From Hugenholtzia roseola DSM 9546 (lineage in GTDB: Bacteria > Bacteroidota > Bacteroidia > Cytophagales > Bernardetiaceae): a DNA stretch of 64,000 nt. Shown here piece by piece: positions 18,166 through 27,275 of this stretch; position 1 is the first letter of the stretch; every line of letters begins with the position of its first letter. Location: positions 1 through 64,000 of the forward strand of contig NZ_KE383883.1 in assembly GCF_000422585.1 (NCBI RefSeq). Direction: 5' to 3'. Below the pieces are notes generated by a model. That model searched no databases, was not told the DNA's origin, and saw only the letters and a program-made list of their open reading frames with translations. The position numbers and the translations under genes were made by a program.

Positions 18166-18807
18166 ATGGCAACTCAAGACTTTATCGACCTGCTCGCCAA
18201 TCGTCTTACGCATTGGAATCAGGATTTGGCGAAAAAAGCACAAGCCGAAATGTCCTCGCGCTCTTTGCAGGAACGCGAAATGCTTTTCAAAAAACGCGAA
18301 AAAACGCGCGTAGCTGCCGTCATGATTTTGCTATATCCTGAAAAACAGCAGTGGCATCTGCCGCTTATTTTGCGCCCCCCTTATGAAGGCGTAGCCAAAC
18401 ATGGGGGACAGATTGGGCTACCCGGAGGTGGCAGAGAAGCCCAAGACATAGATTTGAAAGCAACGGCTTTGCGCGAATTGGAAGAAGAAGTTGGCATCAA
18501 ACTGCCTCAAAATCAAGTAATTGGCGCATTGTCCGAACTCTACATTCCGCCCAGCGATTCTTTGGTTACGCCCTTTATTGGGTATTTAGACCACAAGCCC
18601 GCATTTATTACTGACCCCAAAGAAGTAAGCCAACTCTATCAGGTATCGTATCTGGATTTAGCAAATCCCGAAAAACGAAAAGAAAAAACCGTTGTGGTAG
18701 GCAATCAGTACCAATATTACGTCCCTTATTTTGACATAGCCAACGGCGAAGTTTGGGGAGCTACTGCTATGATTCTCAACGAATTTTTACACCTCTCACG
18801 CCTTTAA
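18166..18807 (+). CDS. NUDIX hydrolase, CoA pyrophosphatase type
   Basis: I use the ATG at 18166 (MATQDFIDLLANRL), since the upstream 31 codons overlap the terminator. The 213-residue product has the NUDIX box GLPGGGREAQDIDLKATALRELEEEVG around residues 85-112, with the REL.EE.G catalytic helix, and the CoA-pyrophosphatase lead-in VMILLYPEKQQWHLPLILRP and HGGQIGLPGG. These enzymes split CoA and its derivatives to phosphopantetheine and 3',5'-ADP. It is cytoplasmic and ends convergent to the 18873 gene. Confidence 0.85.
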   Translation: MATQDFIDLLANRLTHWNQDLAKKAQAEMSSRSLQEREMLFKKREKTRVAAVMILLYPEKQQWHLPLILRPPYEGVAKHGGQIGLPGGGREAQDIDLKATALRELEEEVGIKLPQNQVIGALSELYIPPSDSLVTPFIGYLDHKPAFITDPKEVSQLYQVSYLDLANPEKRKEKTVVVGNQYQYYVPYFDIANGEVWGATAMILNEFLHLSRL

Positions 18808-18872
18808 AAAGTGAAATATAGCTCAAAAACTTACCTCTCTTTTGGTAGGTAAGCGAAGGTCTGCCTAAAATT

Positions 18873-19361
18873 TTAAAACTGCTCTACTTCTTTTTTTAAA
18901 TCAGAAAGCAAGTACAAGCAGTTTTCTATTTGTGCCGATTGTTTTATCAAAATTTCTACCGCTTCTGTGGGCAACATTTCGCGATACAAGGTTAGGCACT
19001 TTTGATATTCAACCAAAGACAAACGCTCGCCCTCTATGCAAGCCTCCAAAGTGTGCGACAAAGGCGCATTGAAAAAAGCCTGCACCTCTATCCAAGTTCG
19101 ATGCAAAGCTCCAATGAGCGTGTCGGCATAAATCGTCTTTTGTTGCCAATGTTGATACACTTTATTAAGCTCGGCAAACATGACCCTTCTTTCGTCTGCA
19201 AAAAGTTGTAGTTTTTCTTCTATTTCTACTATTTTATCTCGTTTTTTTAAGTCTTTTTTTTGCTCGCATTTCAATACATTTTCTTTGGCAGTCTGATAGC
19301 CTTCGTAGGCATCTTTGCAAATTTTAATCAGGTGTTCGAAATTTTGTGTAGCAGTGGGCAT
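18873..19361 (-). CDS. helical cytoplasmic protein of unknown function
   Basis: A 162-residue, mostly alpha-helical protein with no signal peptide, beginning MPTATQNFEHLIKICKD. Charged stretches at residues 25-60 (NVLKCEQKKDLKKRDKI) suggest coiled coil. I do not recognise the family. It starts 10 bases after the aroK stop and is the last gene of the holA operon. Confidence 0.7.
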   Translation of the reverse strand: MPTATQNFEHLIKICKDAYEGYQTAKENVLKCEQKKDLKKRDKIVEIEEKLQLFADERRVMFAELNKVYQHWQQKTIYADTLIGALHRTWIEVQAFFNAPLSHTLEACIEGERLSLVEYQKCLTLYREMLPTEAVEILIKQSAQIENCLYLLSDLKKEVEQF

Positions 19362-19371
19362 TTTTCAAAAA

Positions 19372-19902
19372 TTAAATAGAAAAATTAGACAAGTTAGAAA
19401 ATAGTGAGAGCAAAGGCGCAAATTCGGCAATGCTTTTCGGCTCTTCTATACAAAGGTGCGCTTTTTCGTAAAAAGGCTTTCTTTTCTGATACAAATCCTC
19501 TAAAAACAAAAGCGTATCGGGCTGTTTTGCCAAAAGCGGACGTTTGCCCTTTTCAGTTTCTACACGCTCATAAAGCGTATCGAGGGGCATTTTCAGATAG
19601 ACCACTACGCCCTCTTGTTTCAAAACATCGAGGTTATCTGCCCAAAGGGGCAATCCGCCTCCTGTGGCTACCACTACTTGTCGCATTTCCTTTATTTTTT
19701 CTAAAACAACTCTTTCTTGTTGTCGGAAAAAGCGTTCTCCTTCCTGCTCAAAAATTTGGGCGATAGTGCGCTTTTCTTCGGCTTCAATATAGGCATCAGT
19801 ATCTAAAAACTGCCACTGTAATCGCTCTGCCAAATGTTTTGCCCAAGTAGTTTTGCCTGCCGCAGGCATGCCGATAAGAAAAATCTTGCTTAGATTGCGC
19901 AT
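19372..19902 (-). CDS. aroK: shikimate kinase
   Basis: The 176-residue protein has a P-loop GMPAAGKTTWAKHLA at residues 12-26, the shikimate-binding FLDTDAYIEAEE, the EGERFFRQQE helix and the ATGGGLPL motif of shikimate kinases. It phosphorylates shikimate with ATP in the chorismate pathway. The P-loop uses A where most have SGSGK, which occurs in the family. Its ATG follows the stop of the 58-residue gene by one base (TAAAATG), implying translational coupling. Confidence 0.93.
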   Translation of the reverse strand: MRNLSKIFLIGMPAAGKTTWAKHLAERLQWQFLDTDAYIEAEEKRTIAQIFEQEGERFFRQQERVVLEKIKEMRQVVVATGGGLPLWADNLDVLKQEGVVVYLKMPLDTLYERVETEKGKRPLLAKQPDTLLFLEDLYQKRKPFYEKAHLCIEEPKSIAEFAPLLSLFSNLSNFSI

Positions 19903-19903
19903 T

Positions 19904-20080
19904 TTATTTCATTTTTTGATAGGTTTTGAGAGCAAAAATGGCATTGATAAAAGCTCCCCCAAAAAGGTATATGCAAATTTGGTATTTTTCAGGGACAAAA
20001 ATCAGGTAAAACAAGCCAATGCAAAGCAAGAGAAAGGCAGCCGTTACATAGAGCCAGAAAGAAACTTGCGAAAAGTTCAT
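19904..20080 (-). CDS. small two-helix membrane protein (58 residues)
   Basis: Reading the minus strand from ATG at 20080 to TAA at 19904 gives a 58-residue protein starting MNFSQVSFWLYVTAAFLLL and ending FALKTYQKMK. Two hydrophobic segments at about residues 8-28 and 32-50 indicate a membrane hairpin with the positively charged end inside. It is fitted tightly into the operon, 23 bases after holA and one base before aroK, which strongly suggests a real gene. Function unknown; it is too short for most automatic callers. Confidence 0.75.
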   Translation of the reverse strand: MNFSQVSFWLYVTAAFLLLCIGLFYLIFVPEKYQICIYLFGGAFINAIFALKTYQKMK

Positions 20081-20103
20081 GTTTGTCCTGTTTTTATATG
20101 ATT

Positions 20104-21129
20104 TTAGTACAAAATTTTGAATACTAATTCTTTCAAAATCTCACCTTCTGATACGCTTGCTCCTACGCCCTTAGATTGCAAATCGGCTTGTCGCAGAAAA
20201 TGAATTATCTGCAAGACCTTCGAGAGTGGATAATAACGCGCCGCCGTCAGATATTCTTTGACAAAAAAAGGACTAATTTGCAAGTGCTTTGCCAAATCGT
20301 GTGAAGAAACGCCGCTATAATGATGCACCAGCAATATTTTAGAAAAGTACCCAAAAAGAGAAGCGATAATCGGAATAAGGGGGTGTTCTTTGGGATTTGA
20401 TGCGAAATAGTTAGCAATTTTATAGGCTTTTAGGGTGTTTTTTTCACCCAAAGCACGCTGCAACTCAAAGGTATTAAAATCGCGACTCTGCCCTACATAA
20501 CGCGAAATATGTTCGTTGGTAATATGAGAGGTTTTGCCGTCTGCAAAATTGAGCAATAATTTATCTACTTCATTGGCGAGGCGCGAAAGTTCTACGCCTA
20601 CCGATTCCATCAAAGCATGGGCGGCTTGCGAATCTATGCCCATTTTTTTTTCTTTACAATAGCCCTGTATCCAAGCAGGCACTTGATTTTCATATAAGGC
20701 TTTCGACTCTACAACGACGGCATACTTTTCTAAGGTCTTGCCCAAAGTTTGTGCGAGGTTTAATTTTTTGTGCTTGTGGGCAAAGACCAGAATGGTGGAA
20801 GGCACAGGTTTTTCAGCATACTTAGAGAGTTGCGTCTTGCCTGTATCCTTTCCCAAATCGGGAATCTCTTGGGCTTCTTTGACAATCACAACCTGCCTTT
20901 GCGCCATCACGGGAAAACGTTTGGCAAGGCTCATCACATCTTTCATAGGCGTATCCTTGCCATAGACAACCGTGAGGTTGAAGCCCTTTTCGTGTTCGGG
21001 CAAGGCGTGTGTTTCGATGTATTCGGCAATAACATCAACGTAATAAGGTTCATCGCCCTGCAAAAAGTAGAGAGGGGCAAACTTATTGTTCTTTAATTCG
21101 GCTAAGACTTGTTCGGGTTTGTATGGCAT
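20104..21129 (-). CDS. holA: DNA polymerase III subunit delta
   Basis: The product, 341 residues from MPYKPEQVLAELKNNKF, carries the HolA pattern APLYFLQGDEPYYVDVIAEYIE at residues 18-39, the central HKHKKLN and VPAWIQGYCKEKKMGID segments and the C-terminal helical collar domain. The delta subunit opens the sliding clamp in the clamp loader. A seven-codon longer start at 21150 is excluded because a promoter -7 box covers it. It leads an operon with the 58-residue protein, aroK and the 18873 gene. Confidence 0.9.
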   Translation of the reverse strand: MPYKPEQVLAELKNNKFAPLYFLQGDEPYYVDVIAEYIETHALPEHEKGFNLTVVYGKDTPMKDVMSLAKRFPVMAQRQVVIVKEAQEIPDLGKDTGKTQLSKYAEKPVPSTILVFAHKHKKLNLAQTLGKTLEKYAVVVESKALYENQVPAWIQGYCKEKKMGIDSQAAHALMESVGVELSRLANEVDKLLLNFADGKTSHITNEHISRYVGQSRDFNTFELQRALGEKNTLKAYKIANYFASNPKEHPLIPIIASLFGYFSKILLVHHYSGVSSHDLAKHLQISPFFVKEYLTAARYYPLSKVLQIIHFLRQADLQSKGVGASVSEGEILKELVFKILY

Positions 21130-21147
21130 GATAGCAGCAAGATATTC

Positions 21148-21177
21148 CAAATGTAAAATTGCACACTTTTTAGCAAA
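21148..21177 (-). promoter_or_regulatory. promoter of the holA operon
   Basis: On the minus strand TTTG (21177-21174) is followed after 18 bases by TACATTTG (21155-21148), a full Bacteroidota promoter. Transcription would start near 21142, giving a short leader before the ATG at 21129. Confidence 0.65.
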
Positions 21178-21191
21178 AAAAGAAATCGAAT

Positions 21192-21575
21192 CTAATAAGC
21201 CAGAAAAGTAAAGGGCAAATCTATGTCATCTTTAAAATCTTCGCCATTTTCGAGCATATCGGTATCGTCCTGACGGTAATACCAAAGCACCTGCACCTGC
21301 CCTCCGTCCGTCTGATAATTTTCAAACATTTCGAAAAATTCTAAGAAACAGCGCGAGCAGACCGTATTGTAATAATCCATGCGAAATTCTAAGGTAATCG
21401 GTTGGGACGGCTCTGTGGCTAAATAATCGCGTACCCATTCGTAGATGGGGGCGAAAAACTCCTCCGTATATTCGTGGTAGCACTGCCCTGCAAAAAACAA
21501 GTGGTTGTTTTCAAGCTCGAACTTCACACTGGGAATGTATTTTCTCCCTTCTATGTATAAATTTTTCAGCGACAT
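21192..21575 (-). CDS. SiaC-family (DUF1987) regulatory phosphoprotein
   Basis: The ATG at 21575 (MSLKNLYIEGRKYIPSVKF) gives 127 residues of the expected family length. Visible family features are LFFAGQCYHEYTEEFFAPIYEWVRDYL, LEFRMDYYNTVCSRCFLEFFE and WYYRQDDTDMLENGEDF. In the Pseudomonas system SiaC is phosphorylated by SiaB on a threonine within a DYxNT region and signals to a diguanylate cyclase; the corresponding T is present here. No SiaA/SiaB/SiaD partner is adjacent. Cytoplasmic. Confidence 0.85.
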   Translation of the reverse strand: MSLKNLYIEGRKYIPSVKFELENNHLFFAGQCYHEYTEEFFAPIYEWVRDYLATEPSQPITLEFRMDYYNTVCSRCFLEFFEMFENYQTDGGQVQVLWYYRQDDTDMLENGEDFKDDIDLPFTFLAY

Positions 21576-21732
21576 AAAGGTCAGATATTTGTAATGGTAC
21601 AATCTATGCAAAATCTATACAAAAAACAAGACTTTGGAAAAGCATTTTTGAGGGCTTCAATAAAAAAGCCACTGACAAAGACCCTGCCCTGCTTTTGGTA
21701 TGCAAGACTACGAAATCGCCTATGCGAATAAA

Positions 21733-21764
21733 AAGAAAGCCCAAGATTCAACTTGGGCTTTCTT
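21733..21764 (-). terminator. terminator of the act/cta operon
   Basis: AAGAAAGCCCAAG and CTTGGGCTTTCTT form a perfect 13-bp stem with a six-base loop; on the minus strand it is followed by TTTTT. It lies 61 bases past the ctaD stop. Confidence 0.85.
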
Positions 21765-21824
21765 CTGTATCAGCCTTAGAAAAGACCTTCGCTGTTTTTT
21801 CGGATAGAAAAGACAGGATAGCCG

Positions 21825-23699
21825 TTAGTGTGAGCCTGCGGTTTTGGTAGCCTCAACCTGCTCCTTTTTAGCCAATTCCTTCTCTTCGGGGAGGTTAGAT
21901 TCTGGTGTGGCAGAATAAGGAATGTGCTGCGGGATAAAGTCCTCTTTTGCACCGGGCTTGCTGTAATCATAAGGCCAGCGGAATACTTGTGGAATTGCCC
22001 CAACCCAGTTTCCGTGTCCGGGGAAGCGTGGCGTTGTCCATTCTAAGGTATTCGACCTCCAAGGGTTTAGCGGTGCTAATTTGCCCTTGAACATAGAGTA
22101 GAAGAAATTGAATACGAATATAAACTGCGCAAAGAAGGTAATGATGGCAGAAATAGAGATAAACATATTCAAATCTACGAACATATTGAAGGGGTCGAAA
22201 GAAGAGAATGAATAGTAACGACGTGGGAAACCAGCGATACCGATATAGTGCATAGGGAAGAAAACCCCATAAACGCCTAAGAAGGTAATCCAGAAATGCA
22301 CATAACCCAATTTGTCGTCCATCATTCTACCAAACATCTTAGGATACCAATGATAGATACCTGCCAACATGCCAAAGAAAGATGCTGAACCCATTACTAA
22401 GTGGAAGTGCGCCACAACGAAGTAAGTGTCGTGCAACTGAATATCAATCGCTGCACTTGCTAAGTGAATACCCGTAACGCCACCTACGATAAAGAGCGAA
22501 ACCAAGCCGATTGAGAACAACATCGCTGGGGTGAAGACCAAGTTGCCTTTCCACATAGTCGAGATGTAATTGAAGGCTTTAACCGCCGAAGGAACGGCAA
22601 TGATAAGCGTCAAGAACATAAAGATTGAACCCAAAAACGGATTCATACCCGAAACGAACATGTGGTGCGCCCAAACGATAAAGGAAAGTACGGCAATCCC
22701 CAAAATAGAGCCAATCATAGCCTTATAGCCAAAGATAGGCTTGCGCGAGTTTGTCGCAATAATTTCAGAGGTAATACCCAAAGCAGGAAGCAATACGATA
22801 TACACTTCAGGGTGTCCCAAGAACCAGAAAAGGTGTTGGAAAAGTACAGGACTACCACCTTGATTAGGCAAAGCCTCGCCTGCAATGTAGATGCTATCCA
22901 AAAAGAAACTTGTTCCGAAGCTACGGTCGAAAATCAATAAGAGTGCCGCAGAAAGCAATACAGGGAAAGAAAGCAAGCCAATTACGGCAGTGATAAAGAA
23001 AGCCCATATTGTGAGTGGCATTCTATCAAAAGACATGCCTTGCGTTCTCATATTGATAACAGTGGCGATATAATTGATGCCTCCTAAAAGCGTAGAAGCA
23101 ATAAAGAGTGCCATACTGGTAAGCCAGAGCGTCATGCCTAATCCTGAACCGGGCATCGCTTGTGGCAATGCACTCAAAGGCGGATAAATTACCCAACCAC
23201 CAGAGGCAGGACCCGTTTCTATGAAAAGAGAGGCAAACATAATCACGCTTGAAAGGGCGAAGAACCAATATGAAAGCATGTTCATAAAGCCCGAAGCCAT
23301 ATCGCGTGCGCCAATTTGCAACGGAATAAGGAAATTACTGAAAGTACCGCTCAGACCTGCTGTTAGTACGAAGAATACCATGATGGTGCCGTGCATCGTA
23401 ACTAAGGCAAGGTAGAAATTTGTGTCAATCTTACCTTCGGAGGTAAGCCAACCGCCCAAGATGGGCTTTAAGAAGCTCAAATCCGCTTCGGGAAAACCGA
23501 GCTGCAAGCGGAAAATGACCGACATCGCTACGCCAATGAACGCCCAAAAGATTGCAGTAAAGAGGAATTGTTTTGCAATAACTTTGTGGTCGGTAGAAAA
23601 GATGTAGTTTGTCCAGAAATTTCCGTGATGCTCATGCTCGTGGTGGTCGTCATGATGGTCTGCCGACGCACTTTTGATGTCAATATCTACAGTAGACAT
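21825..23699 (-). CDS. ctaD: cytochrome c oxidase subunit I
   Basis: A 624-residue, 12-helix haem-copper oxidase subunit. Visible are the Y-H crosslink motif GHPEVYIVLLPALG, the CuB histidines in WAHHMF, the haem ligands in VVAHFHLVMG and the K-channel KPIFGYKAMIGS. The N-terminus is histidine-rich (DHHDDHHEHEHHG), possibly a copper-handling tail. It oxidises cytochrome c and reduces O2 with proton pumping in the inner membrane. It is the last gene of the act-cta operon, 51 bases after ctaC. Confidence 0.95.
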   Translation of the reverse strand: MSTVDIDIKSASADHHDDHHEHEHHGNFWTNYIFSTDHKVIAKQFLFTAIFWAFIGVAMSVIFRLQLGFPEADLSFLKPILGGWLTSEGKIDTNFYLALVTMHGTIMVFFVLTAGLSGTFSNFLIPLQIGARDMASGFMNMLSYWFFALSSVIMFASLFIETGPASGGWVIYPPLSALPQAMPGSGLGMTLWLTSMALFIASTLLGGINYIATVINMRTQGMSFDRMPLTIWAFFITAVIGLLSFPVLLSAALLLIFDRSFGTSFFLDSIYIAGEALPNQGGSPVLFQHLFWFLGHPEVYIVLLPALGITSEIIATNSRKPIFGYKAMIGSILGIAVLSFIVWAHHMFVSGMNPFLGSIFMFLTLIIAVPSAVKAFNYISTMWKGNLVFTPAMLFSIGLVSLFIVGGVTGIHLASAAIDIQLHDTYFVVAHFHLVMGSASFFGMLAGIYHWYPKMFGRMMDDKLGYVHFWITFLGVYGVFFPMHYIGIAGFPRRYYSFSSFDPFNMFVDLNMFISISAIITFFAQFIFVFNFFYSMFKGKLAPLNPWRSNTLEWTTPRFPGHGNWVGAIPQVFRWPYDYSKPGAKEDFIPQHIPYSATPESNLPEEKELAKKEQVEATKTAGSH

Positions 23700-23750
23700 A
23701 AGCTATCTAAGGTTTTTGAAATGATATGATGAATAGAAATAAATACAGAA

Positions 23751-24815
23751 TTAGTTGCGTGCCGCTAATTGGGTAGCAGGAACGTCAATGCCTTTCTCTT
23801 TTAAATAATCAGCATTGGCTTCTGCCCAAGATTTTTGCTCTTTGTACCACTTATCAAACTCTTCTGCCGTAACAACTTCTACGTCCATTGCCATAGCGAA
23901 GTGTCCGCCACCGCAAATTTCAGTACAGGCTAATTGGTACTTAAATTCGGCTGCACGAGGGTCATTTTTTGCTTCTAATTCTCTGCGCATGTCTGCGGTA
24001 GTTTTGGTAGGTGTGAACCAAAACTTGGTAGGCATACCGGGAACTGCGTCCATCTTGACGCGAAAATGAGGCAAAAAGACGCTATGCAGTACGTCTTTTG
24101 AGCGAATCTTCAAGAGTACATTCTTTCCAACAGGCATTTTTAAAGTGCTTGCCATAAAGTCGTCATAGTTGTTCTTATCAGAAAAGTCGATGCCTAATTC
24201 ATTGACATCATCAATTTTACGATAGTCAAACTTTCCGACGATACCATCAGCACCACCGTAACGCGCACGCCAATTAAACTGCTTGCCCACAATTTCTATT
24301 TCCATAGCATCTTCGGGTGCTGGCGCAGTAACTTCGCTCCACACACTCCAACCAGATACTACTAAAATGGTAAGAACAACGGCAGGAACGGCAGTCCAGA
24401 TAACTTCCAACGTGTTGTTGTGTGAAATAAATTCTGCCTTTCTTTCTTCTCTAAAACGATAAATGTAAGGGAAGAAGAAAAGAAGGGCGTGAGTTAGGAA
24501 GAAGACAAAAGCCACTACTCCTGTCGTCACCCAAAAGAGAAAGTCTATATCCCCACCATGTGCGGAGGCAGCATCGGGCAGCATGTATTTGTCCTGAGCT
24601 GCAATAGAGTACCAAGCGATAGAGCCGAATAAGACAAAAAAGAACGCTATAAAAAGCAGACCATTGACCTTATTCGAGGTACTGACGCGCTGCTCTTTTT
24701 CAGCAGGCGATAATTCGGAGCTTTTGGCTATCTTGACTAAGGTGAAAACACGATAGACGAGTGCCATCAAGACTACGAAGAGGATTCCAATAAATGCGAC
24801 TAAAATCGGATACAT
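23751..24815 (-). CDS. ctaC: cytochrome c oxidase subunit II
   Basis: The 354-residue protein has N-terminal membrane helices at about residues 3-23, 50-70 and 92-115, one more than the usual pair, followed by the cupredoxin domain. The CuA site is visible as HSVFLPHFRVKMDAVPGM and CTEICGGGHFAMAM (C-x3-C-x3-H-x2-M). No cytochrome c domain is fused at the C-terminus. It receives electrons for subunit I. The 262-base gap upstream (24816-25077) has no gene or clear terminator, so readthrough from actF is assumed. Confidence 0.93.
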   Translation of the reverse strand: MYPILVAFIGILFVVLMALVYRVFTLVKIAKSSELSPAEKEQRVSTSNKVNGLLFIAFFFVLFGSIAWYSIAAQDKYMLPDAASAHGGDIDFLFWVTTGVVAFVFFLTHALLFFFPYIYRFREERKAEFISHNNTLEVIWTAVPAVVLTILVVSGWSVWSEVTAPAPEDAMEIEIVGKQFNWRARYGGADGIVGKFDYRKIDDVNELGIDFSDKNNYDDFMASTLKMPVGKNVLLKIRSKDVLHSVFLPHFRVKMDAVPGMPTKFWFTPTKTTADMRRELEAKNDPRAAEFKYQLACTEICGGGHFAMAMDVEVVTAEEFDKWYKEQKSWAEANADYLKEKGIDVPATQLAARN

Positions 24816-25077
24816 CAGCGTATTATTGTTTTGTTGTTACGATATTGACAAGTTGTATAAGAAAAAGGTTTTTGGGAACTCTCCTTTTTTCGACATCTTT
24901 TTTTTGACTTTTTTTGAGTTTTGGTATCTCCTTGCAAGTTGTAGAAAAAAAAAGAAAGGAACATAGGACTATTTTCGGCAAAGGTGGTTCAAAAAGACCT
25001 TTATTCAAAATTTCGCACAGGCGAACGCTACAAGTATGCGTAAAAACGGCTCTTGTAGCGTTCTGTGGCAAAAATTC

Positions 25078-26451
25078 TTAAATGTGGTGATTGACACACT
25101 CTTCCAACATAGGGTGATTTTTGGCTACCAAAGCCTTTTTGCTTAGTTGTGAAGCGACAATATAAGCAAAAACACCGATAAAGACAAAAGGAAGTCCTAA
25201 TTCTAAGAAGCCAAATGCGCCATTTTCCTTCAACGTGCCGGGCGTAATCATTTGATAGAAATCGAACCAATGCCCAATGATAACGGCGATACAAGCGATT
25301 TTCAAGGTTGTGTGCTTGCGCTTGGCATTTCGCGTCATCAAGAAAAGGAAAGGGAAGGCGAAATTGAGGAACAAGATGATAAAGATATACTTAGAATAGT
25401 GCGTACTCAAACGCTCTACAAAGTAAATCGTTTCCTCTGGAATGTTGGCATAATAAATAAGAAGGAACTGCGAGAAGTAGATGTAAGTCCAGAAAATGCT
25501 AAATGCAAAGACAAATTTGCCTAAGTCGTGCAAATGATTTTCATTGACAAATTTCAAATAACCTGCTTCTCTCAACATCACAACCGTAAGCGTAATGGCA
25601 GCCAAAGCCGTTACCCACCAGCTTGCGAAATTGTACCAGCCAAACATAGTAGAGAACCAGTGCGTATCAATAGACATGACCCAATCCCAAGCGGCAATAG
25701 AAGAAGACACGCCCAAGAAGACAATAAAGCCTGCCGAAAGTTTTACTAAGATTCTGTGGCGGCGTTTGATTTCGTCTAAGGAAGTAGCGATGTCTTGCGC
25801 AAAGGTGTGCTTTTGCATCATAAAGAAAAACAAAATCCATACGGCAAAGAACAAGACCATGCGTCCTAAAAAGAAGGGCGTATTGAGGAAGTCTTGCTTA
25901 CCTGCGATAATTGCGTCAAATTGAGGCGAGTTGGTATCATAAAGGTAGTCGTGTGTCCAGTGGAAAAGTTCATGCGAACCCCACAAGAAAGTACCAAGCA
26001 TCAGGATTCCACCCACAGGCAGAAACCAGCCGAAGGCTTGTGCCACACGCAAGACCCCTACCGACCAACCTGCGGCAGCGACATATTGCACCGCCACAAA
26101 GAAAACGCCCGCCAAAAGTGCGATACCAGAGAAGAAGACCACATTGACCCAAAGGTTTGCTTTTAGGCGCGTAGTCCAATGATATGCGCTATGATGTTCG
26201 CCTCCGTGTGCCGCACCTCCACCCGCAGGGTCGGCGGCAGAGGCTAATTCATTACCAGAGAGCAAAGCACTTGCGTGTTCGGCGTGGTGTCCGCTATCGC
26301 TCATGATTTGGAAAAGTCCGATAACGGTGAAGAGCAAACCTATCCCCAAGATAATGAAGATAATTCGCTTGGCTTTTGCAGAAAACTCGTATTGTTCTAC
26401 GAGGGCTTCACGGTCGAAGGCATGTCCGTGTGAGTCGTGATGAGCAGCCAT
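25078..26451 (-). CDS. actF: alternative complex III subunit ActF, quinol-binding membrane subunit
   Basis: A 457-residue polytopic protein with about ten membrane helices, following a histidine-rich N-terminus and a variable HAEHASALLSGN loop. The helices contain WGSHELFHWTHDYLYD and SSIAAWDWVMSIDTHWFSTMFGWYNFAS, the NrfD/PsrC-related signature found in ActF. In alternative complex III it is the smaller of two quinol-site membrane subunits. It is the sixth gene of the act operon. Confidence 0.88.
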   Translation of the reverse strand: MAAHHDSHGHAFDREALVEQYEFSAKAKRIIFIILGIGLLFTVIGLFQIMSDSGHHAEHASALLSGNELASAADPAGGGAAHGGEHHSAYHWTTRLKANLWVNVVFFSGIALLAGVFFVAVQYVAAAGWSVGVLRVAQAFGWFLPVGGILMLGTFLWGSHELFHWTHDYLYDTNSPQFDAIIAGKQDFLNTPFFLGRMVLFFAVWILFFFMMQKHTFAQDIATSLDEIKRRHRILVKLSAGFIVFLGVSSSIAAWDWVMSIDTHWFSTMFGWYNFASWWVTALAAITLTVVMLREAGYLKFVNENHLHDLGKFVFAFSIFWTYIYFSQFLLIYYANIPEETIYFVERLSTHYSKYIFIILFLNFAFPFLFLMTRNAKRKHTTLKIACIAVIIGHWFDFYQMITPGTLKENGAFGFLELGLPFVFIGVFAYIVASQLSKKALVAKNHPMLEECVNHHI

Positions 26452-26541
26452 TATGTAGTGTTTTTACGTTTCGAAAAGAGAAAGAAAAGGAAAGGCACGC
26501 AAGGAGAGTCCTCGCGTTGCGTGCAAATAACAGGGAGGCGA

Positions 26542-27249
26542 TTAAGGTTTGCCTTGTTGTAGTTGTTGTACGTAGCGTACAATTTTCCAACGGTCGTCGG
26601 GCGAAACCAGCCCTTTATGCGCCCACATACGCCCTTTGCCATGCGTGATGACGTGGAAAATGTGTCCCTCACTGATGGTTTTGTAGCGTCCTGCGGAATA
26701 ATCGGGTACGCCGCCGTATTTCTCGCCTACTTTTCCGTCGCCTTTTCCTGTTGCGCCATGGCAAGGCGAACAGTAAGAAAGGTACAATTCCTTTCCGCGT
26801 GCGACTACTTTTTCATCTTCGGCAGGATAGGGGTTTTTGAGTTCTATCGCTGCCACCTCTAAATCGTCTTTGCCGTATGCGTCGTAATAAATAAGTAGGC
26901 TATCGGCTAAGGCTTCGTGTGCATAATACTGACGCTTAATAGTGCCTTTGGGCGGCGTGAGCATATTGGAGATTTTCTCGCGCTTTTCAGCATCTCCCAA
27001 AACATCTTCCTTAGAGAAGTAGCCATTGTCAGTAACAGGCGAAGTGCTATAATAATCGTCTGCAATAGCCGTATACCATGCCTTGTTTTCTACCACCTGA
27101 CTAAGGGGTTCGTAAGCAACGCTATGATACATCTGTGGCGCATACTCTACGCCGGGGTTGTCTTTGTCAGCTCCGCAGGAGGAAAGCATCATACAAGCCG
27201 CTATTCCTGTCAGACCGACTCTAAATATATGGGTTAATGGTTTCATCAT
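26542..27249 (-). CDS. actE: alternative complex III monohaem cytochrome c subunit ActE (lipoprotein)
   Basis: The 235-residue product has a lipoprotein signal with the lipobox ending at SSCGADKD (Cys 25) and one c-type haem motif CSPCHGATGKGDG about residue 155, with the axial Met in GRMWAHKG. Family members are membrane-tethered on the periplasmic face of ACIII and hand electrons to the oxidase. The gene lies between actD and actF with short spacing. Confidence 0.9.
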   Translation of the reverse strand: MMKPLTHIFRVGLTGIAACMMLSSCGADKDNPGVEYAPQMYHSVAYEPLSQVVENKAWYTAIADDYYSTSPVTDNGYFSKEDVLGDAEKREKISNMLTPPKGTIKRQYYAHEALADSLLIYYDAYGKDDLEVAAIELKNPYPAEDEKVVARGKELYLSYCSPCHGATGKGDGKVGEKYGGVPDYSAGRYKTISEGHIFHVITHGKGRMWAHKGLVSPDDRWKIVRYVQQLQQGKP

Positions 27250-27275
27250 CTTGGTTTCGGTTTGAGAGTTACGTC

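Noticed and set aside
22000-27000. Many 60-110-codon plus-strand frames across the respiratory operon
   Set aside because: They are antisense shadows of strongly conserved act and cta genes.
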